DNA of 64,000 nucleotides from Pseudomonas ceruminis (GTDB lineage Bacteria; Pseudomonadota; Gammaproteobacteria; Pseudomonadales; Pseudomonadaceae): NCBI RefSeq assembly GCF_021602025.1, contig NZ_BQHW01000011.1, positions 1 to 64,000 of the forward strand, read 5' to 3'. Shown piece by piece: positions 17,944 to 25,788 of this stretch (position 1 is its first letter; each line of letters starts with the position of its first letter). The notes under the pieces were generated by a model. It saw only the letters and a program-made list of their open reading frames with translations, ran no database searches and was not told where the DNA came from. The position numbers and the translations under genes were made by a program.

Positions 17944-18135
17944 ATGTTCAAGACACCAACACCTCAGGACACAACCAACACCGATACCCTTCAAGTGCTG
18001 AGCGACACAGACCTCGACAACGTCTCGGGCGGCGTGTTCTGGGAAATGGGCATGGAGTGGGCGAATGATCCGTTCGTGCGCCTTGAATACCCTGGCATCA
18101 GCTGGCCCAAAGGCGGCGCCCAGTGGTGGGCGTAA
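17944..18135 (+). CDS. Double-glycine-leader peptide, candidate bacteriocin/microcin-like precursor
   Basis: Precursor-like peptide of 63 aa. Residues 1-30 form a GG-type leader ending LSDTDLDNVSGG, the classic signal recognised by C39-peptidase ABC exporters. The predicted 33-residue core has five Trp, no Cys, one Tyr, four acidic and two basic residues, and ends in GGAQWWA. AGGAGA lies 5 nt before the ATG, so translation is well supported. It is a monocistron bounded by palindromes upstream and a 16-bp terminator downstream. No exporter, immunity gene or modification enzyme lies near it. Antimicrobial or signalling activity is only inferred from the leader. Confidence 0.7.
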   Translation: MFKTPTPQDTTNTDTLQVLSDTDLDNVSGGVFWEMGMEWANDPFVRLEYPGISWPKGGAQWWA

Positions 18136-18175
18136 CAGCACCAACAGCTGCGGGGCGCTGAGCGCCTCGTCTGTT

Positions 18176-18212
18176 CCGGCCCTTTCGCGGGGCACGCCCG
18201 CGAAAGGGCCGG
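18176..18212. terminator. Strong bidirectional terminator
   Basis: Perfect 16-bp arms CCGGCCCTTTCGCGGG and CCCGCGAAAGGGCCGG with a 5-nt loop, between the convergent GG-peptide gene and the deacetylase gene. The sequence also resembles P. putida REP-type units. Confidence 0.8.
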
Positions 18213-18243
18213 CAGCGACAACGCCATTATCGGCCCCTGCGCC

Positions 18244-19266
18244 CTACCGCCAGTCCGCCTTATCGGCGAAGAACGCTTGCGCATTCGCTTCCAGGCTCTG
18301 CAGGTGGTACCCACCCTCCTGCACGATCACGCACGGCAACTGCAACGCCCGAATCCGCTCACCCAACGCCGCGAACCCTTCGGTGGTCACCGCCACCTTG
18401 CTCTGTGGGTCCAGCGTGTAGATGTCGAACCCCAGCGACAACACCAGCACCTGGGCACCAAAGTCCTTCACTGCAGCCAGTGCGACCTCCAGCTGGGCCA
18501 TGAACTCCGCCTCGCTGGCGCCATGGGCCATCGGCAGGTTGAGGTTATAGCCCTTCCCCGCACCGCTGCCGCGCTCATCCGCGAAGCCTGCAACGGCGGG
18601 GTAGAAGTTGGTCGGGTCGCCATGGGTCGACACGTACAGCACATCGTTGCGCTCGTAGAAGATCTCCTGAATGCCCTGCCCATGGTGCATGTCGGTGTCG
18701 AGGATCGCCACGCGGCTGTAGCGGCTGCGCAGGGCCTGGGCGGCGACAGCGGCGTTGTTGATGTAGCAGAAGCCACCGGCGGCATCGAAGCGCGCATGGT
18801 GCCCCGGTGGGCGGCACAGGGCATAGGCGGCGGGCTCGCCATCGAGGATAGCCTTGGCCGCTGCCACAGCGCTCTGCGCCGACCAGTAGGCCGAGTGCCA
18901 GGTGTGTTCGCCTACCGGGCAGCTGCCATCGGCCAGATAGCGCCCGGCCTGGGCGAGGATGCCGCGCAGGGCGTTGGGCTCGCGCACGAAGATGTTCGAC
19001 ATGACCTCGTCGCCCCAGTCCTCGGGCACCTCCTTCCAGCGTGCATGGGCTTCTTCGAGGAATGCCAGGTAGGCCTCGCCGTGTACCGCCTTGAGCGGAT
19101 CCAGGCCGGCATCCTCGGGTTGGCGCATGTCGAAGCCTAGCCCCTTGGCCGCCTGCAGCAGGCGCTGGGCGCGCTCGGGGACTTCCTGGGGGGTGCGCAT
19201 GGCGCCGCGCGAGTAGTAGCTGCGTGGATGGTGCAGCAACTGTTCAGGGTGAAAGTAGCAACGCAT
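18244..19266 (-). CDS. Acetylpolyamine amidohydrolase / HDAC-family deacetylase
   Basis: Zinc deacetylase of the arginase-deacetylase fold, 340 aa, the length of bacterial acetylpolyamine amidohydrolases. The His pair H156-H157 is in RPPGHHA. Predicted zinc ligands are D192 and H194 in DTDMHHGQG and D281 in LGFDIY, and the catalytic tyrosine is in EGGYH near the C-terminus. The YYSRGAMRTPQEVPERA opening matches the polyamine-type branch. The reaction is likely removal of acetyl groups from acetylputrescine, acetylcadaverine or similar amides. The start overlaps the upstream stop as TGATG, so it is translationally coupled in a three-gene operon. Confidence 0.85.
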   Translation of the reverse strand: MRCYFHPEQLLHHPRSYYSRGAMRTPQEVPERAQRLLQAAKGLGFDMRQPEDAGLDPLKAVHGEAYLAFLEEAHARWKEVPEDWGDEVMSNIFVREPNALRGILAQAGRYLADGSCPVGEHTWHSAYWSAQSAVAAAKAILDGEPAAYALCRPPGHHARFDAAGGFCYINNAAVAAQALRSRYSRVAILDTDMHHGQGIQEIFYERNDVLYVSTHGDPTNFYPAVAGFADERGSGAGKGYNLNLPMAHGASEAEFMAQLEVALAAVKDFGAQVLVLSLGFDIYTLDPQSKVAVTTEGFAALGERIRALQLPCVIVQEGGYHLQSLEANAQAFFADKADWR

Positions 19267-20507
19267 CAGGCTTCTCCTTGTTCTACACGGCCAGCACGGG
19301 CCAGCACGGCGTTAAGCAGCACGTCAGCACCCTGGCGGGCATCCTCGGGCAGCACGTCTTCCGCCTCGTTGTGGCTCAGGCCACCGACACAGGGGATGAA
19401 GACCATGGCCGTGGGGCAGTAACGGGCCAACAGAATGGCGTCGTGGCCGGCGCCACTGACGATCGACTGCTGGGTATAGCCCAGGCCATCGACCGCCTGC
19501 TGCACGGCAGCCACGCAGTCGGCGTCGAACGGGGTCGCCGGGCTGACCCAATGGCGCACGATGCGTACCTGCAAGCCCCGTTGCGCAGCGATGGCTTGCA
19601 GCGTGAGCCCAAGCTCACGTTCCATCGCCTCGATGGCGTCATCACGGTGATGACGCAGGTCGACGGTGAAGCGCAGCACGCCTGGGATGGTGTTACGCGA
19701 GGATTTGGCAATCGACAGTTCACCCACCGTGGTCAGGCCTTCGGGGGCGAAATCGGCAGCCAGTTGCTCCACCGCCTGGATCATCCTTGCGGCGCCATAC
19801 AGGGCGTCCTTGCGCAGCGGCATCGGCGTGGTGCCGGCGTGGGCGGCCATGCCTTCGACCGTTACGTCGAGCCAGCGTATGGCCTGGCCGCCACTGACCA
19901 CGCCAATGCATTTGGCGTTGTCTTCAAGGATGGGGCCTTGCTCGATATGCGCCTCGAAGTAGGCATCGACCTTACCGCCCAGTGGGCGTTGCCCTGCGTA
20001 ACCGGTGCGCTGCAGCTCATCGGCCACGCTGATGCCATCGGCATCGCGGATGGCCAGCGCCTGCTCAAGGGCCAGGGTGCCGGTGAACACCGCCGAGCCG
20101 AACATGGCCGGGGTGAAGCGCGCGCCCTCCTCGTTGGTCCACACTGCAATTTCCAGCGGTTTGCGGGTCTGGATGTTCAGGTCATTGAGGCGACGTACCA
20201 CCTCCAGACCTGCCAACACGCCGTAGACGCCATCGAAGCGGCCGCCTTCAGGTTGGGTATCGAGGTGGCTGCCCATCATCACCGGGGCGGCATCCGGGTC
20301 CGAGCCCAGGCGGCGGGCGAACAGGTTGCCGATGGCATCCACCGTCAGGCTCAGCCCCGCCTCGCGGCACCAGTGGCTGAACAGTTCGCGGCCGGCCTTG
20401 TCCTCGTCGCTCAGGGCCAGCCGGCAGCTGCCGCCGCGGGCGGTGGCACCGACCTCAGCCATGGCCATCAGGCTCGCCCACAGGCGTTCGCCATTGCTTT
20501 TCAACAT
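19266..20507 (-). CDS. Zn-dependent amidase/carbamoylase (M20, hydantoinase-carbamoylase family)
   Basis: M20-type dinuclear metal hydrolase of 413 aa, related to N-carbamoyl-L-amino acid hydrolase, beta-ureidopropionase and allantoate amidohydrolase. Metal-binding segments are GSHLDTQPEGGRFDG, NEEGARF and the C-terminal SGAGHDA...LSHNEAE. The dimerisation domain includes HIEQGPILE and GMAAHAGTTPM. It cleaves N-carbamoyl or similar amides; the exact substrate is open. The start at 20507 has GGAGT upstream. It sits between an MHS transporter (31-bp gap) and the deacetylase (TGATG overlap). Confidence 0.85.
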   Translation of the reverse strand: MLKSNGERLWASLMAMAEVGATARGGSCRLALSDEDKAGRELFSHWCREAGLSLTVDAIGNLFARRLGSDPDAAPVMMGSHLDTQPEGGRFDGVYGVLAGLEVVRRLNDLNIQTRKPLEIAVWTNEEGARFTPAMFGSAVFTGTLALEQALAIRDADGISVADELQRTGYAGQRPLGGKVDAYFEAHIEQGPILEDNAKCIGVVSGGQAIRWLDVTVEGMAAHAGTTPMPLRKDALYGAARMIQAVEQLAADFAPEGLTTVGELSIAKSSRNTIPGVLRFTVDLRHHRDDAIEAMERELGLTLQAIAAQRGLQVRIVRHWVSPATPFDADCVAAVQQAVDGLGYTQQSIVSGAGHDAILLARYCPTAMVFIPCVGGLSHNEAEDVLPEDARQGADVLLNAVLARAGRVEQGEA

Positions 20508-20538
20508 GTGCGGGTACTCCAAAAACAAAGCGGTTGAA

Positions 20539-21843
20539 TCAGGCCAGCTCAAGGCGCTGGCTAAGGGCGTACTGACGCGCCAGGGCAAGCACGCAAACCA
20601 GCGAAAGGGTGGCGATCACGGTGTAGAACACCGCCATCGGCCACCACTGACCGGTGAAGGTATGGGCCAGCCAGGTCCCGATCAGTGGCGTCAGGCCACC
20701 GGCGATGGCGCCGCACACCTGGTAGGCCAGGGAAATGGCGGTGTAGCGCACGCGGGTTTCGAACATCCCGCTGACGTAACCGGCAATCACGGCGTAGAAC
20801 GACGCCATGCAGGCCGCTGCCAGTGCGATGCCGAGCACGATCAGCGGGCCTTGGCCTGAGCTGACCAGCACGAACATCGGGTAGGGCGAGGCCATGGCCA
20901 ACACTGCAACCAGGGCCAAGAAACGCGTGGCACCGATCTTTTCCGACAACCACGCAGCCATCGGCTGAACGCAGAACTGGATGATCGCCACGAAGAACAG
21001 GCATTCAAGGATCAGCGAACGCTCCAGGTGCAGTTGCTGGGTGGTGTAGCTGATCATGAAGGTATTGGTGAAATAGACCCCGGCGATGCCCAAGGTATTG
21101 GCACCGATGCACAGCAGCAGCGGGCGCCAGGCGGTACGCAGTACTTCCAGTACCGGCGCCTGCTCCTTGCGCTTGGCCTTCGCGGCCTGCTCGCGGCTGG
21201 CGATGAATTCAGGCGACTCATTGACCCCCAGGCGGATCGCCAGGCCCACCAGCAGCAACAAGGCGCTGGCCAGGAACGGCACGCGCCAACCCCAGTTCAT
21301 CAGGTCTTCCTCGGGCAGGCGGGTGACAGCGCCGAACGCCAGCAGCGAAAGGATCAACCCGGCCGGGCTGCCCAGCTGGGCGAACGAGGCGAAGAAATTG
21401 CGTCGGCCTTTGGGCGCATGCTCGCCGGCCATCAGCACTGCCCCACCCCATTCGCCCCCCACGGCGATACCCTGGATCACCCGCAGGATGATCAGCAGCA
21501 CCGGCGCGGTGGCTCCGATTTGCGCATAGGTCGGCAGCAGGCCGATGCACACGGTGACGATGCCCATCATCAGCAGGGTGATGACCAGCGATTTCTTGCG
21601 GCCGATACGGTCACCCACATGGCCGAAGACGATGCCACCGAGCGGCCGGGCGAAGAAGCCCACGGCGAAGGTGCCGAACGCGGCCATGGTGCTGAACAGG
21701 CTGTTGTCGGAAGGGAAGAACAACGCACCGAACACCAGCGCGGCGGCGGTGGCGTAGATGTAGAAGTCGTACCACTCGATCATGGTGCCAATGAACGCGG
21801 CCGCGGCGGCACGGCGCGGCTGGGGCGAAGCGGTGGGCTTCAT
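20539..21843 (-). CDS. MHS-family MFS transporter
   Basis: Proton symporter of 434 aa with 12 predicted segments. MHS signatures are FIGTMIEWYDFYIYATAAAL near residue 18 and GHVGDRIGRKKSLVITLLMM near 75. The start at 21843 has AAAGGAG upstream; a longer frame to 21888 is unsupported. First gene of the operon with the carbamoylase and the deacetylase, so it presumably imports the compound those enzymes open. A LysR gene is divergent across 154 bp. Confidence 0.85.
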   Translation of the reverse strand: MKPTASPQPRRAAAAAFIGTMIEWYDFYIYATAAALVFGALFFPSDNSLFSTMAAFGTFAVGFFARPLGGIVFGHVGDRIGRKKSLVITLLMMGIVTVCIGLLPTYAQIGATAPVLLIILRVIQGIAVGGEWGGAVLMAGEHAPKGRRNFFASFAQLGSPAGLILSLLAFGAVTRLPEEDLMNWGWRVPFLASALLLLVGLAIRLGVNESPEFIASREQAAKAKRKEQAPVLEVLRTAWRPLLLCIGANTLGIAGVYFTNTFMISYTTQQLHLERSLILECLFFVAIIQFCVQPMAAWLSEKIGATRFLALVAVLAMASPYPMFVLVSSGQGPLIVLGIALAAACMASFYAVIAGYVSGMFETRVRYTAISLAYQVCGAIAGGLTPLIGTWLAHTFTGQWWPMAVFYTVIATLSLVCVLALARQYALSQRLELA

Positions 21844-21928
21844 GGGGGGCTCCTTTGCTTGTTTTTCTGGCAGGAGTTGATAGGTCACGGTGGCGCTCTG
21901 CTGGCGCTTGAGTGCGATTTATCGTCCC

Positions 21929-21993
21929 AGGGCTATGATTAGTCAATTTTCTATTTATTATTTGCACTATTAGCCATGCTTATCATAGAGCCC
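21929..21993. promoter_or_regulatory. Divergent promoter region with a long inverted repeat
   Basis: AGGGCTATGAT (21929-21939) is mirrored by ATCATAGAGCCC (21982-21993), with two extra bases in the right arm. The AT-rich stretch between them is the best promoter candidate for the MHS operon and the LysR gene. Probably the LysR operator region. Confidence 0.45.
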
Positions 21994-21997
21994 TGAC

Positions 21998-22906
21998 ATG
22001 TCCGACCGCCTGCTCAACGATCGCCTCGACTGGAACCTGCTGCGCACCTTTCGCATCATCGGCCAGGAGCTGTCCATCAGCCGCGCGGCAGCGCGCCTGC
22101 ACCTGACCCAGCCGGCGGTGAGCCAGGCACTCAAGCGCCTCGAGGAACAGCTTGGCCGCCAGTTGATCGCCCGCCGCGGGCCACGCTTCGTACTCACCGA
22201 CATGGGCGAGCAACTGTTCCAACTGGCGGGAGAGGTGTACGGGCAGATGTCGCAGATCGGCGGCCTGCTGGAACAGCCCGGGGACGCGTTGGTGGGCAAG
22301 GTCCGGCTACTGATGATCAGCCGGATCGTCAGCGAACGCTTCGATGCCTTTCTTGCCGATTTCCACCGCCAGCACCCGCGGGTGGACGTGGAAATCGATG
22401 TGATGCGCAGCTCGGATATCGTCGCTGCCTTGCAGGAAAAAACCGCCACCGCAGGGCTGAGCCTCAACCGTCGTGCGCAACCGCGCCTGGAGCAGCGGTT
22501 GTTCCTGCGCCAGCGCTATGCGTTTTTCTGCGGCAAGCACCACGCCCTGTTCGGCCAGGCGGAAGGCGACCTGCAGCGGGAGAATTTCGTCAGTTTTACC
22601 AGTGACCAGATTGGCGGCATGCTTTCACCGCTGACCATCTTCCGTGACCAGCAGGGGTTTTCCGGGCGGATCGTGGCGTCTTCGCCAAGCCTTGAAGAGG
22701 TGCGCCGCCTGGTGATCGCCGGGTTTGGCATCGGCTGCCTGCCAGAGCACGTGGTGGCGGCCGATGTGGCAGCGGGGCTGCTGTGGAAGCTACCGCCCCA
22801 GGAGGGAATCGCCGATGTGGACATCCACCTGCTGTGGAACAGGGACCAGCGCCTGAGCCGGGCGGAAGCGGTGTTCATCGAGGCGCTACAAGCCAGCCTC
22901 GACTGA
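21998..22906 (+). CDS. LysR regulator of the transporter-carbamoylase-deacetylase operon
   Basis: LysR-type regulator of 302 aa. The winged helix spans residues 11-70 (LSISRAAARLHLTQPAVSQ, then ALKRLEEQLGRQLIARRGPR); the effector domain spans about 97-295. It is divergent from the three-gene MHS/carbamoylase/deacetylase operon and starts 4 nt after the right arm of the inverted repeat. The ribosome site is weak, which may indicate low expression or a very short leader. The effector is presumably the operon substrate, unknown. Confidence 0.82.
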   Translation: MSDRLLNDRLDWNLLRTFRIIGQELSISRAAARLHLTQPAVSQALKRLEEQLGRQLIARRGPRFVLTDMGEQLFQLAGEVYGQMSQIGGLLEQPGDALVGKVRLLMISRIVSERFDAFLADFHRQHPRVDVEIDVMRSSDIVAALQEKTATAGLSLNRRAQPRLEQRLFLRQRYAFFCGKHHALFGQAEGDLQRENFVSFTSDQIGGMLSPLTIFRDQQGFSGRIVASSPSLEEVRRLVIAGFGIGCLPEHVVAADVAAGLLWKLPPQEGIADVDIHLLWNRDQRLSRAEAVFIEALQASLD

Positions 22907-22959
22907 AGGGAGGAGGATGCCCCTCCCCCGTGCGATCAGCCTTCCAGCGCCGAAGAGGT

Positions 22960-24996
22960 TCAGAGGTCCTTCACCAGACGCAACGCGTCATAAATGGCGG
23001 CATGGGTGTTGCGCGAGGCTACCGCGTCGCCAATGCGAAACAACTGGAAGCGCCCCTCGTCGCGGCGCGTGACAGCCTGCGGGCGGCCGGCAATCAGGTC
23101 CAGGTACTGCACCGCGCCTTCATTGCTCGACAGCGGGACCAGTTGAAAATACAGCTCGTCCAGTGGCCGGGTGCCGTGGTTGACCACCACCTGATCGAAC
23201 AGGCGGGTCTGGCGCAGCTCGCTGTAGTCGGTGCCGATGGTCGCCAGCAAACCGCCATCAGTCCGGGCCACGGCCTTCAGCCGCCAGGTCACGGTAAACG
23301 TTGTGTCCAGCTGTTGCAGTGCCCGCATGTAAGGCACCAGGTTCATGCCCATGACCTCGGGCGAGAACGCCCGGTCGGGGGTCATGATTTCGGTGCGTGC
23401 CCCACTTTGCGCGATGAACTCTGCAGCCTGCAGCGCGGCATGATCACCGGCATCGTCGTACACCAGCACATTGCGCCCAGGCTTGACGTCGCCAGCGATG
23501 ATGTCCCAGCTCGACACCACCAGCTCGTTGCCTTGCTCCAGCACGTCGATGTGCGGTAGGCCGCCGGTGGCGACAATGACCACATCAGGGGCCTGGTCAA
23601 GGATGATCTGGCGGTCGGCCCAGACGTTGTAGTGGAAGGTCACCCCCAGCCGTTCACACTGGGCCAGGCGCCAGTCGACGATGCTGATCATTTCCTTGCG
23701 CCGTGGCGATTGCGCGGTCAGGCGGATTTGCCCACCGGCCTTGTCGGCCACCTCGTAGACCACCACTTCATGGCCCCGCTCGCCCGCCACCCGTGCCGCC
23801 TCGAGGCCCGCAGGGCCGGCACCGATGATGACCACCTTGCGCCGCTGCGCCGCCTTGGGTATCAGGTGCGGCATGGTCGTTTCACGGCCAGTGGCCGCAT
23901 TGTGGATGCAGTAGGCAGCACCGCCGTTGTAGATGCGGTCCAGGCAGTAGTTGGCGCCGACGCAAGGGCGGATGTCGTCTTCGCGGCCTTCGATGATCTT
24001 GCGTACGATGTGCGGGTCGGTCATGTGCGCGCGGGTCATGCCGACCATGTCCACCAGGCCGGCGGCAATGGCATGGCGAGCAGTGGCGACGTCCGGGATC
24101 TTTGCCGCATGGAAGGTCGGGAAGCCCGTCAGCGCACGGATCTCCCCGGCAAAGTCCAGGTGCGGTGCATTGCGCATGCCCTGGACCGGGATGATATCGG
24201 TAAGGCCGGCGTCAGTGGCGATGTTGCCGCGGATCACGTTGAGGAAGTCGATCATGCCGCTGTGCTGCAGCCGTTGCGAAATCTGCATCCCCTCCTCCCG
24301 GGTCAGGCCGCCGGCCAGCGCTTCGTCGCCGGTGTAGCGGATGCCGACGATGAATCGGTCACCGACCCGCTGGCGGATGGCCGCAAGCACTTCGAAGGTG
24401 AAACGCAGACGGTTTTCCAGGGAGCCACCGTAGATGTCCTGCAGTTCGTTGGTCAGTGGCGACCAGAACTGGTCCATCAGGTGCCCGTAAGCCTCCAGCT
24501 CGATACCGTCGAGCCCGGCGGCCTGCATGCGCTCGGCGGCATCAGCGTAGTCCTTGATGATGCGTTCGATGTCCCAGATTTCCAGGCGCTTGGGGAAGGC
24601 CCGGTGCGCCGGTTCCTGGTTGTGCGACGGCGACACGACGGGCAACCAGTCCCCCTTGTCCCACCGCGTGCGTCGCCCCAGGTGGGTGAGCTGAATCATC
24701 ACCGCCGCGCCGTGCTCGTGGCATGCGTCGGTCAGGTCCTTCATCCAGCCGACCACTTCGTCCTTGTAGGCCAACACGTTGTTGAACGCCGGTGGGCTGT
24801 CACGCGAGATGGCGGCCGACCCTGCCGTCATGGTCAGGGCAACACCTGCCTTGGCCCGTTCCACGTGATAGGCACGGTACAGGTGCTTGGGCATGCCGTC
24901 TTCGGCGTAAGCGGGCTCGTGGGAGGTGGTGATGATGCGGTTGCGCAAGGTGAGGTGCTTGAGTGCATACGGCTGAAGCAACGGATCATTGGACAT
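22960..24996 (-). CDS. DgcA/TMADH-like FMN, FAD and Fe-S oxidoreductase
   Basis: Two-part enzyme of 678 aa. Residues 1-360 form an Old Yellow Enzyme-type FMN barrel; residues 375-678 form an FAD/NAD(P)-type module (VVIIGAGPAGLEAARVAG). It resembles DgcA/Stc2-type demethylases of N-methylated amino acids and 2,4-dienoyl-CoA reductase. The Fe-S loop reads PCVGANYCLDRIYNGGAAYC: the second of the four TMADH cysteines is Ala. The start at 24996 is chosen because a -35 TTGACA and -10 TAATGT place transcription start downstream of the alternative ATG at 25035. The substrate is probably an N-methyl or similar amine, unknown. Confidence 0.75.
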   Translation of the reverse strand: MSNDPLLQPYALKHLTLRNRIITTSHEPAYAEDGMPKHLYRAYHVERAKAGVALTMTAGSAAISRDSPPAFNNVLAYKDEVVGWMKDLTDACHEHGAAVMIQLTHLGRRTRWDKGDWLPVVSPSHNQEPAHRAFPKRLEIWDIERIIKDYADAAERMQAAGLDGIELEAYGHLMDQFWSPLTNELQDIYGGSLENRLRFTFEVLAAIRQRVGDRFIVGIRYTGDEALAGGLTREEGMQISQRLQHSGMIDFLNVIRGNIATDAGLTDIIPVQGMRNAPHLDFAGEIRALTGFPTFHAAKIPDVATARHAIAAGLVDMVGMTRAHMTDPHIVRKIIEGREDDIRPCVGANYCLDRIYNGGAAYCIHNAATGRETTMPHLIPKAAQRRKVVIIGAGPAGLEAARVAGERGHEVVVYEVADKAGGQIRLTAQSPRRKEMISIVDWRLAQCERLGVTFHYNVWADRQIILDQAPDVVIVATGGLPHIDVLEQGNELVVSSWDIIAGDVKPGRNVLVYDDAGDHAALQAAEFIAQSGARTEIMTPDRAFSPEVMGMNLVPYMRALQQLDTTFTVTWRLKAVARTDGGLLATIGTDYSELRQTRLFDQVVVNHGTRPLDELYFQLVPLSSNEGAVQYLDLIAGRPQAVTRRDEGRFQLFRIGDAVASRNTHAAIYDALRLVKDL

Positions 24997-25031
24997 GGTC
25001 GTTCTCGCGTTCAGGTCATCAGGCAAAATCG

Positions 25032-25060
25032 ACATTAGCCCCCATGTACACCAGTGTCAA
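25032..25060 (-). promoter_or_regulatory. Sigma-70 promoter of the oxidoreductase gene
   Basis: On the minus strand, TTGACA (25055-25060) and TAATGT (25032-25037) are separated by 17 nt. The -35 lies within the TetR operator, as expected for repression by occlusion. Confidence 0.6.
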
Positions 25061-25083
25061 TAAAATAGACAGTGGTGTACATG
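25043..25083. promoter_or_regulatory. TetR-type operator, long inverted repeat
   Basis: Arms CATGTACACCAGTGTC (25043-25058) and GACAGTGGTGTACATG (25068-25083) match at 15 of 16 positions around a 9-bp AT-rich centre. It lies between the divergent oxidoreductase and tetR genes and covers the oxidoreductase -35 box. Confidence 0.75.
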
Positions 25084-25122
25084 ACGCTTGCCAGCCCCCC
25101 GTGGATACGGAACAATGCGGCC

Positions 25123-25764
25123 ATGAACATGACCTCTAACACCCCGGAAAACGCCGCCCGCGGCTCGATCGAGAGCTGGCTCAACGCAGCGTTCGAAACC
25201 CTCAAGGAATCGGGGGTGGATGCGGTGCGGGTGATGCCCCTGGCCAAGAAGCTCAACCTCGCCCGCACCAGTTTCTACTGGTATTTCGAAGACCGCGAAG
25301 CGTTGCTCTTGGCGTTGATCGAGCAATGGAAGCACAAGAACACGCGTAACCTGGTGAACCAGTCACAGGCGTATGCGGCCACCATTACCGAAGCAATTCT
25401 CAATGTGTTCGATTGCTGGCTGAACGATGCATTGTTCGATTCGCAGTGCGAGTTCGCCATGCGCAGCTGGGCGCTGCAGTCGCAGCAGGTGGCCGAGGAA
25501 ATCAAGCACGCCGACAGCCTGCGCATCGACGCGCTGAAGCAGATGTTCGACCGTTTCGGCTTCAGCGACGACGCCGCAACGACCCGCGCCCGTTCGATCT
25601 ACCTGACCCAGATCGGCTACATCAGCATGAAAACCGATGAGCCGCTGGCCCAGCGCATGCGCTTCATCCCCGAGTATCTGCGGGTGTTTACCGGCGAAGA
25701 ACCGACCGCGCAGGAGCTGGAGCGCTTCTACCAGCGCAACGACTTCGGGCCGTCAGCGGACTGA
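25123..25764 (+). CDS. TetR-family regulator of the oxidoreductase gene
   Basis: TetR-type repressor of 213 aa. The helix-turn-helix is near residues 33-57 (VRVMPLAKKLNLARTSFYWYF). The ligand-binding helices follow with low conservation. The start is placed at 25123; the open frame extends to 25072 but that would begin inside the operator. Divergent from the DgcA-like gene with a 41-bp shared operator, so it most likely represses both genes until a substrate-like ligand binds. Ligand unknown. Confidence 0.82.
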   Translation: MNMTSNTPENAARGSIESWLNAAFETLKESGVDAVRVMPLAKKLNLARTSFYWYFEDREALLLALIEQWKHKNTRNLVNQSQAYAATITEAILNVFDCWLNDALFDSQCEFAMRSWALQSQQVAEEIKHADSLRIDALKQMFDRFGFSDDAATTRARSIYLTQIGYISMKTDEPLAQRMRFIPEYLRVFTGEEPTAQELERFYQRNDFGPSAD

Positions 25765-25788
25765 CTGACCGCCAGCAGCGGCCCGCAA

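Noticed and set aside
25072-25122. Upstream extension of the TetR gene
   Set aside because: Would begin inside the operator and add residues without family similarity; the ATG at 25123 is more likely.
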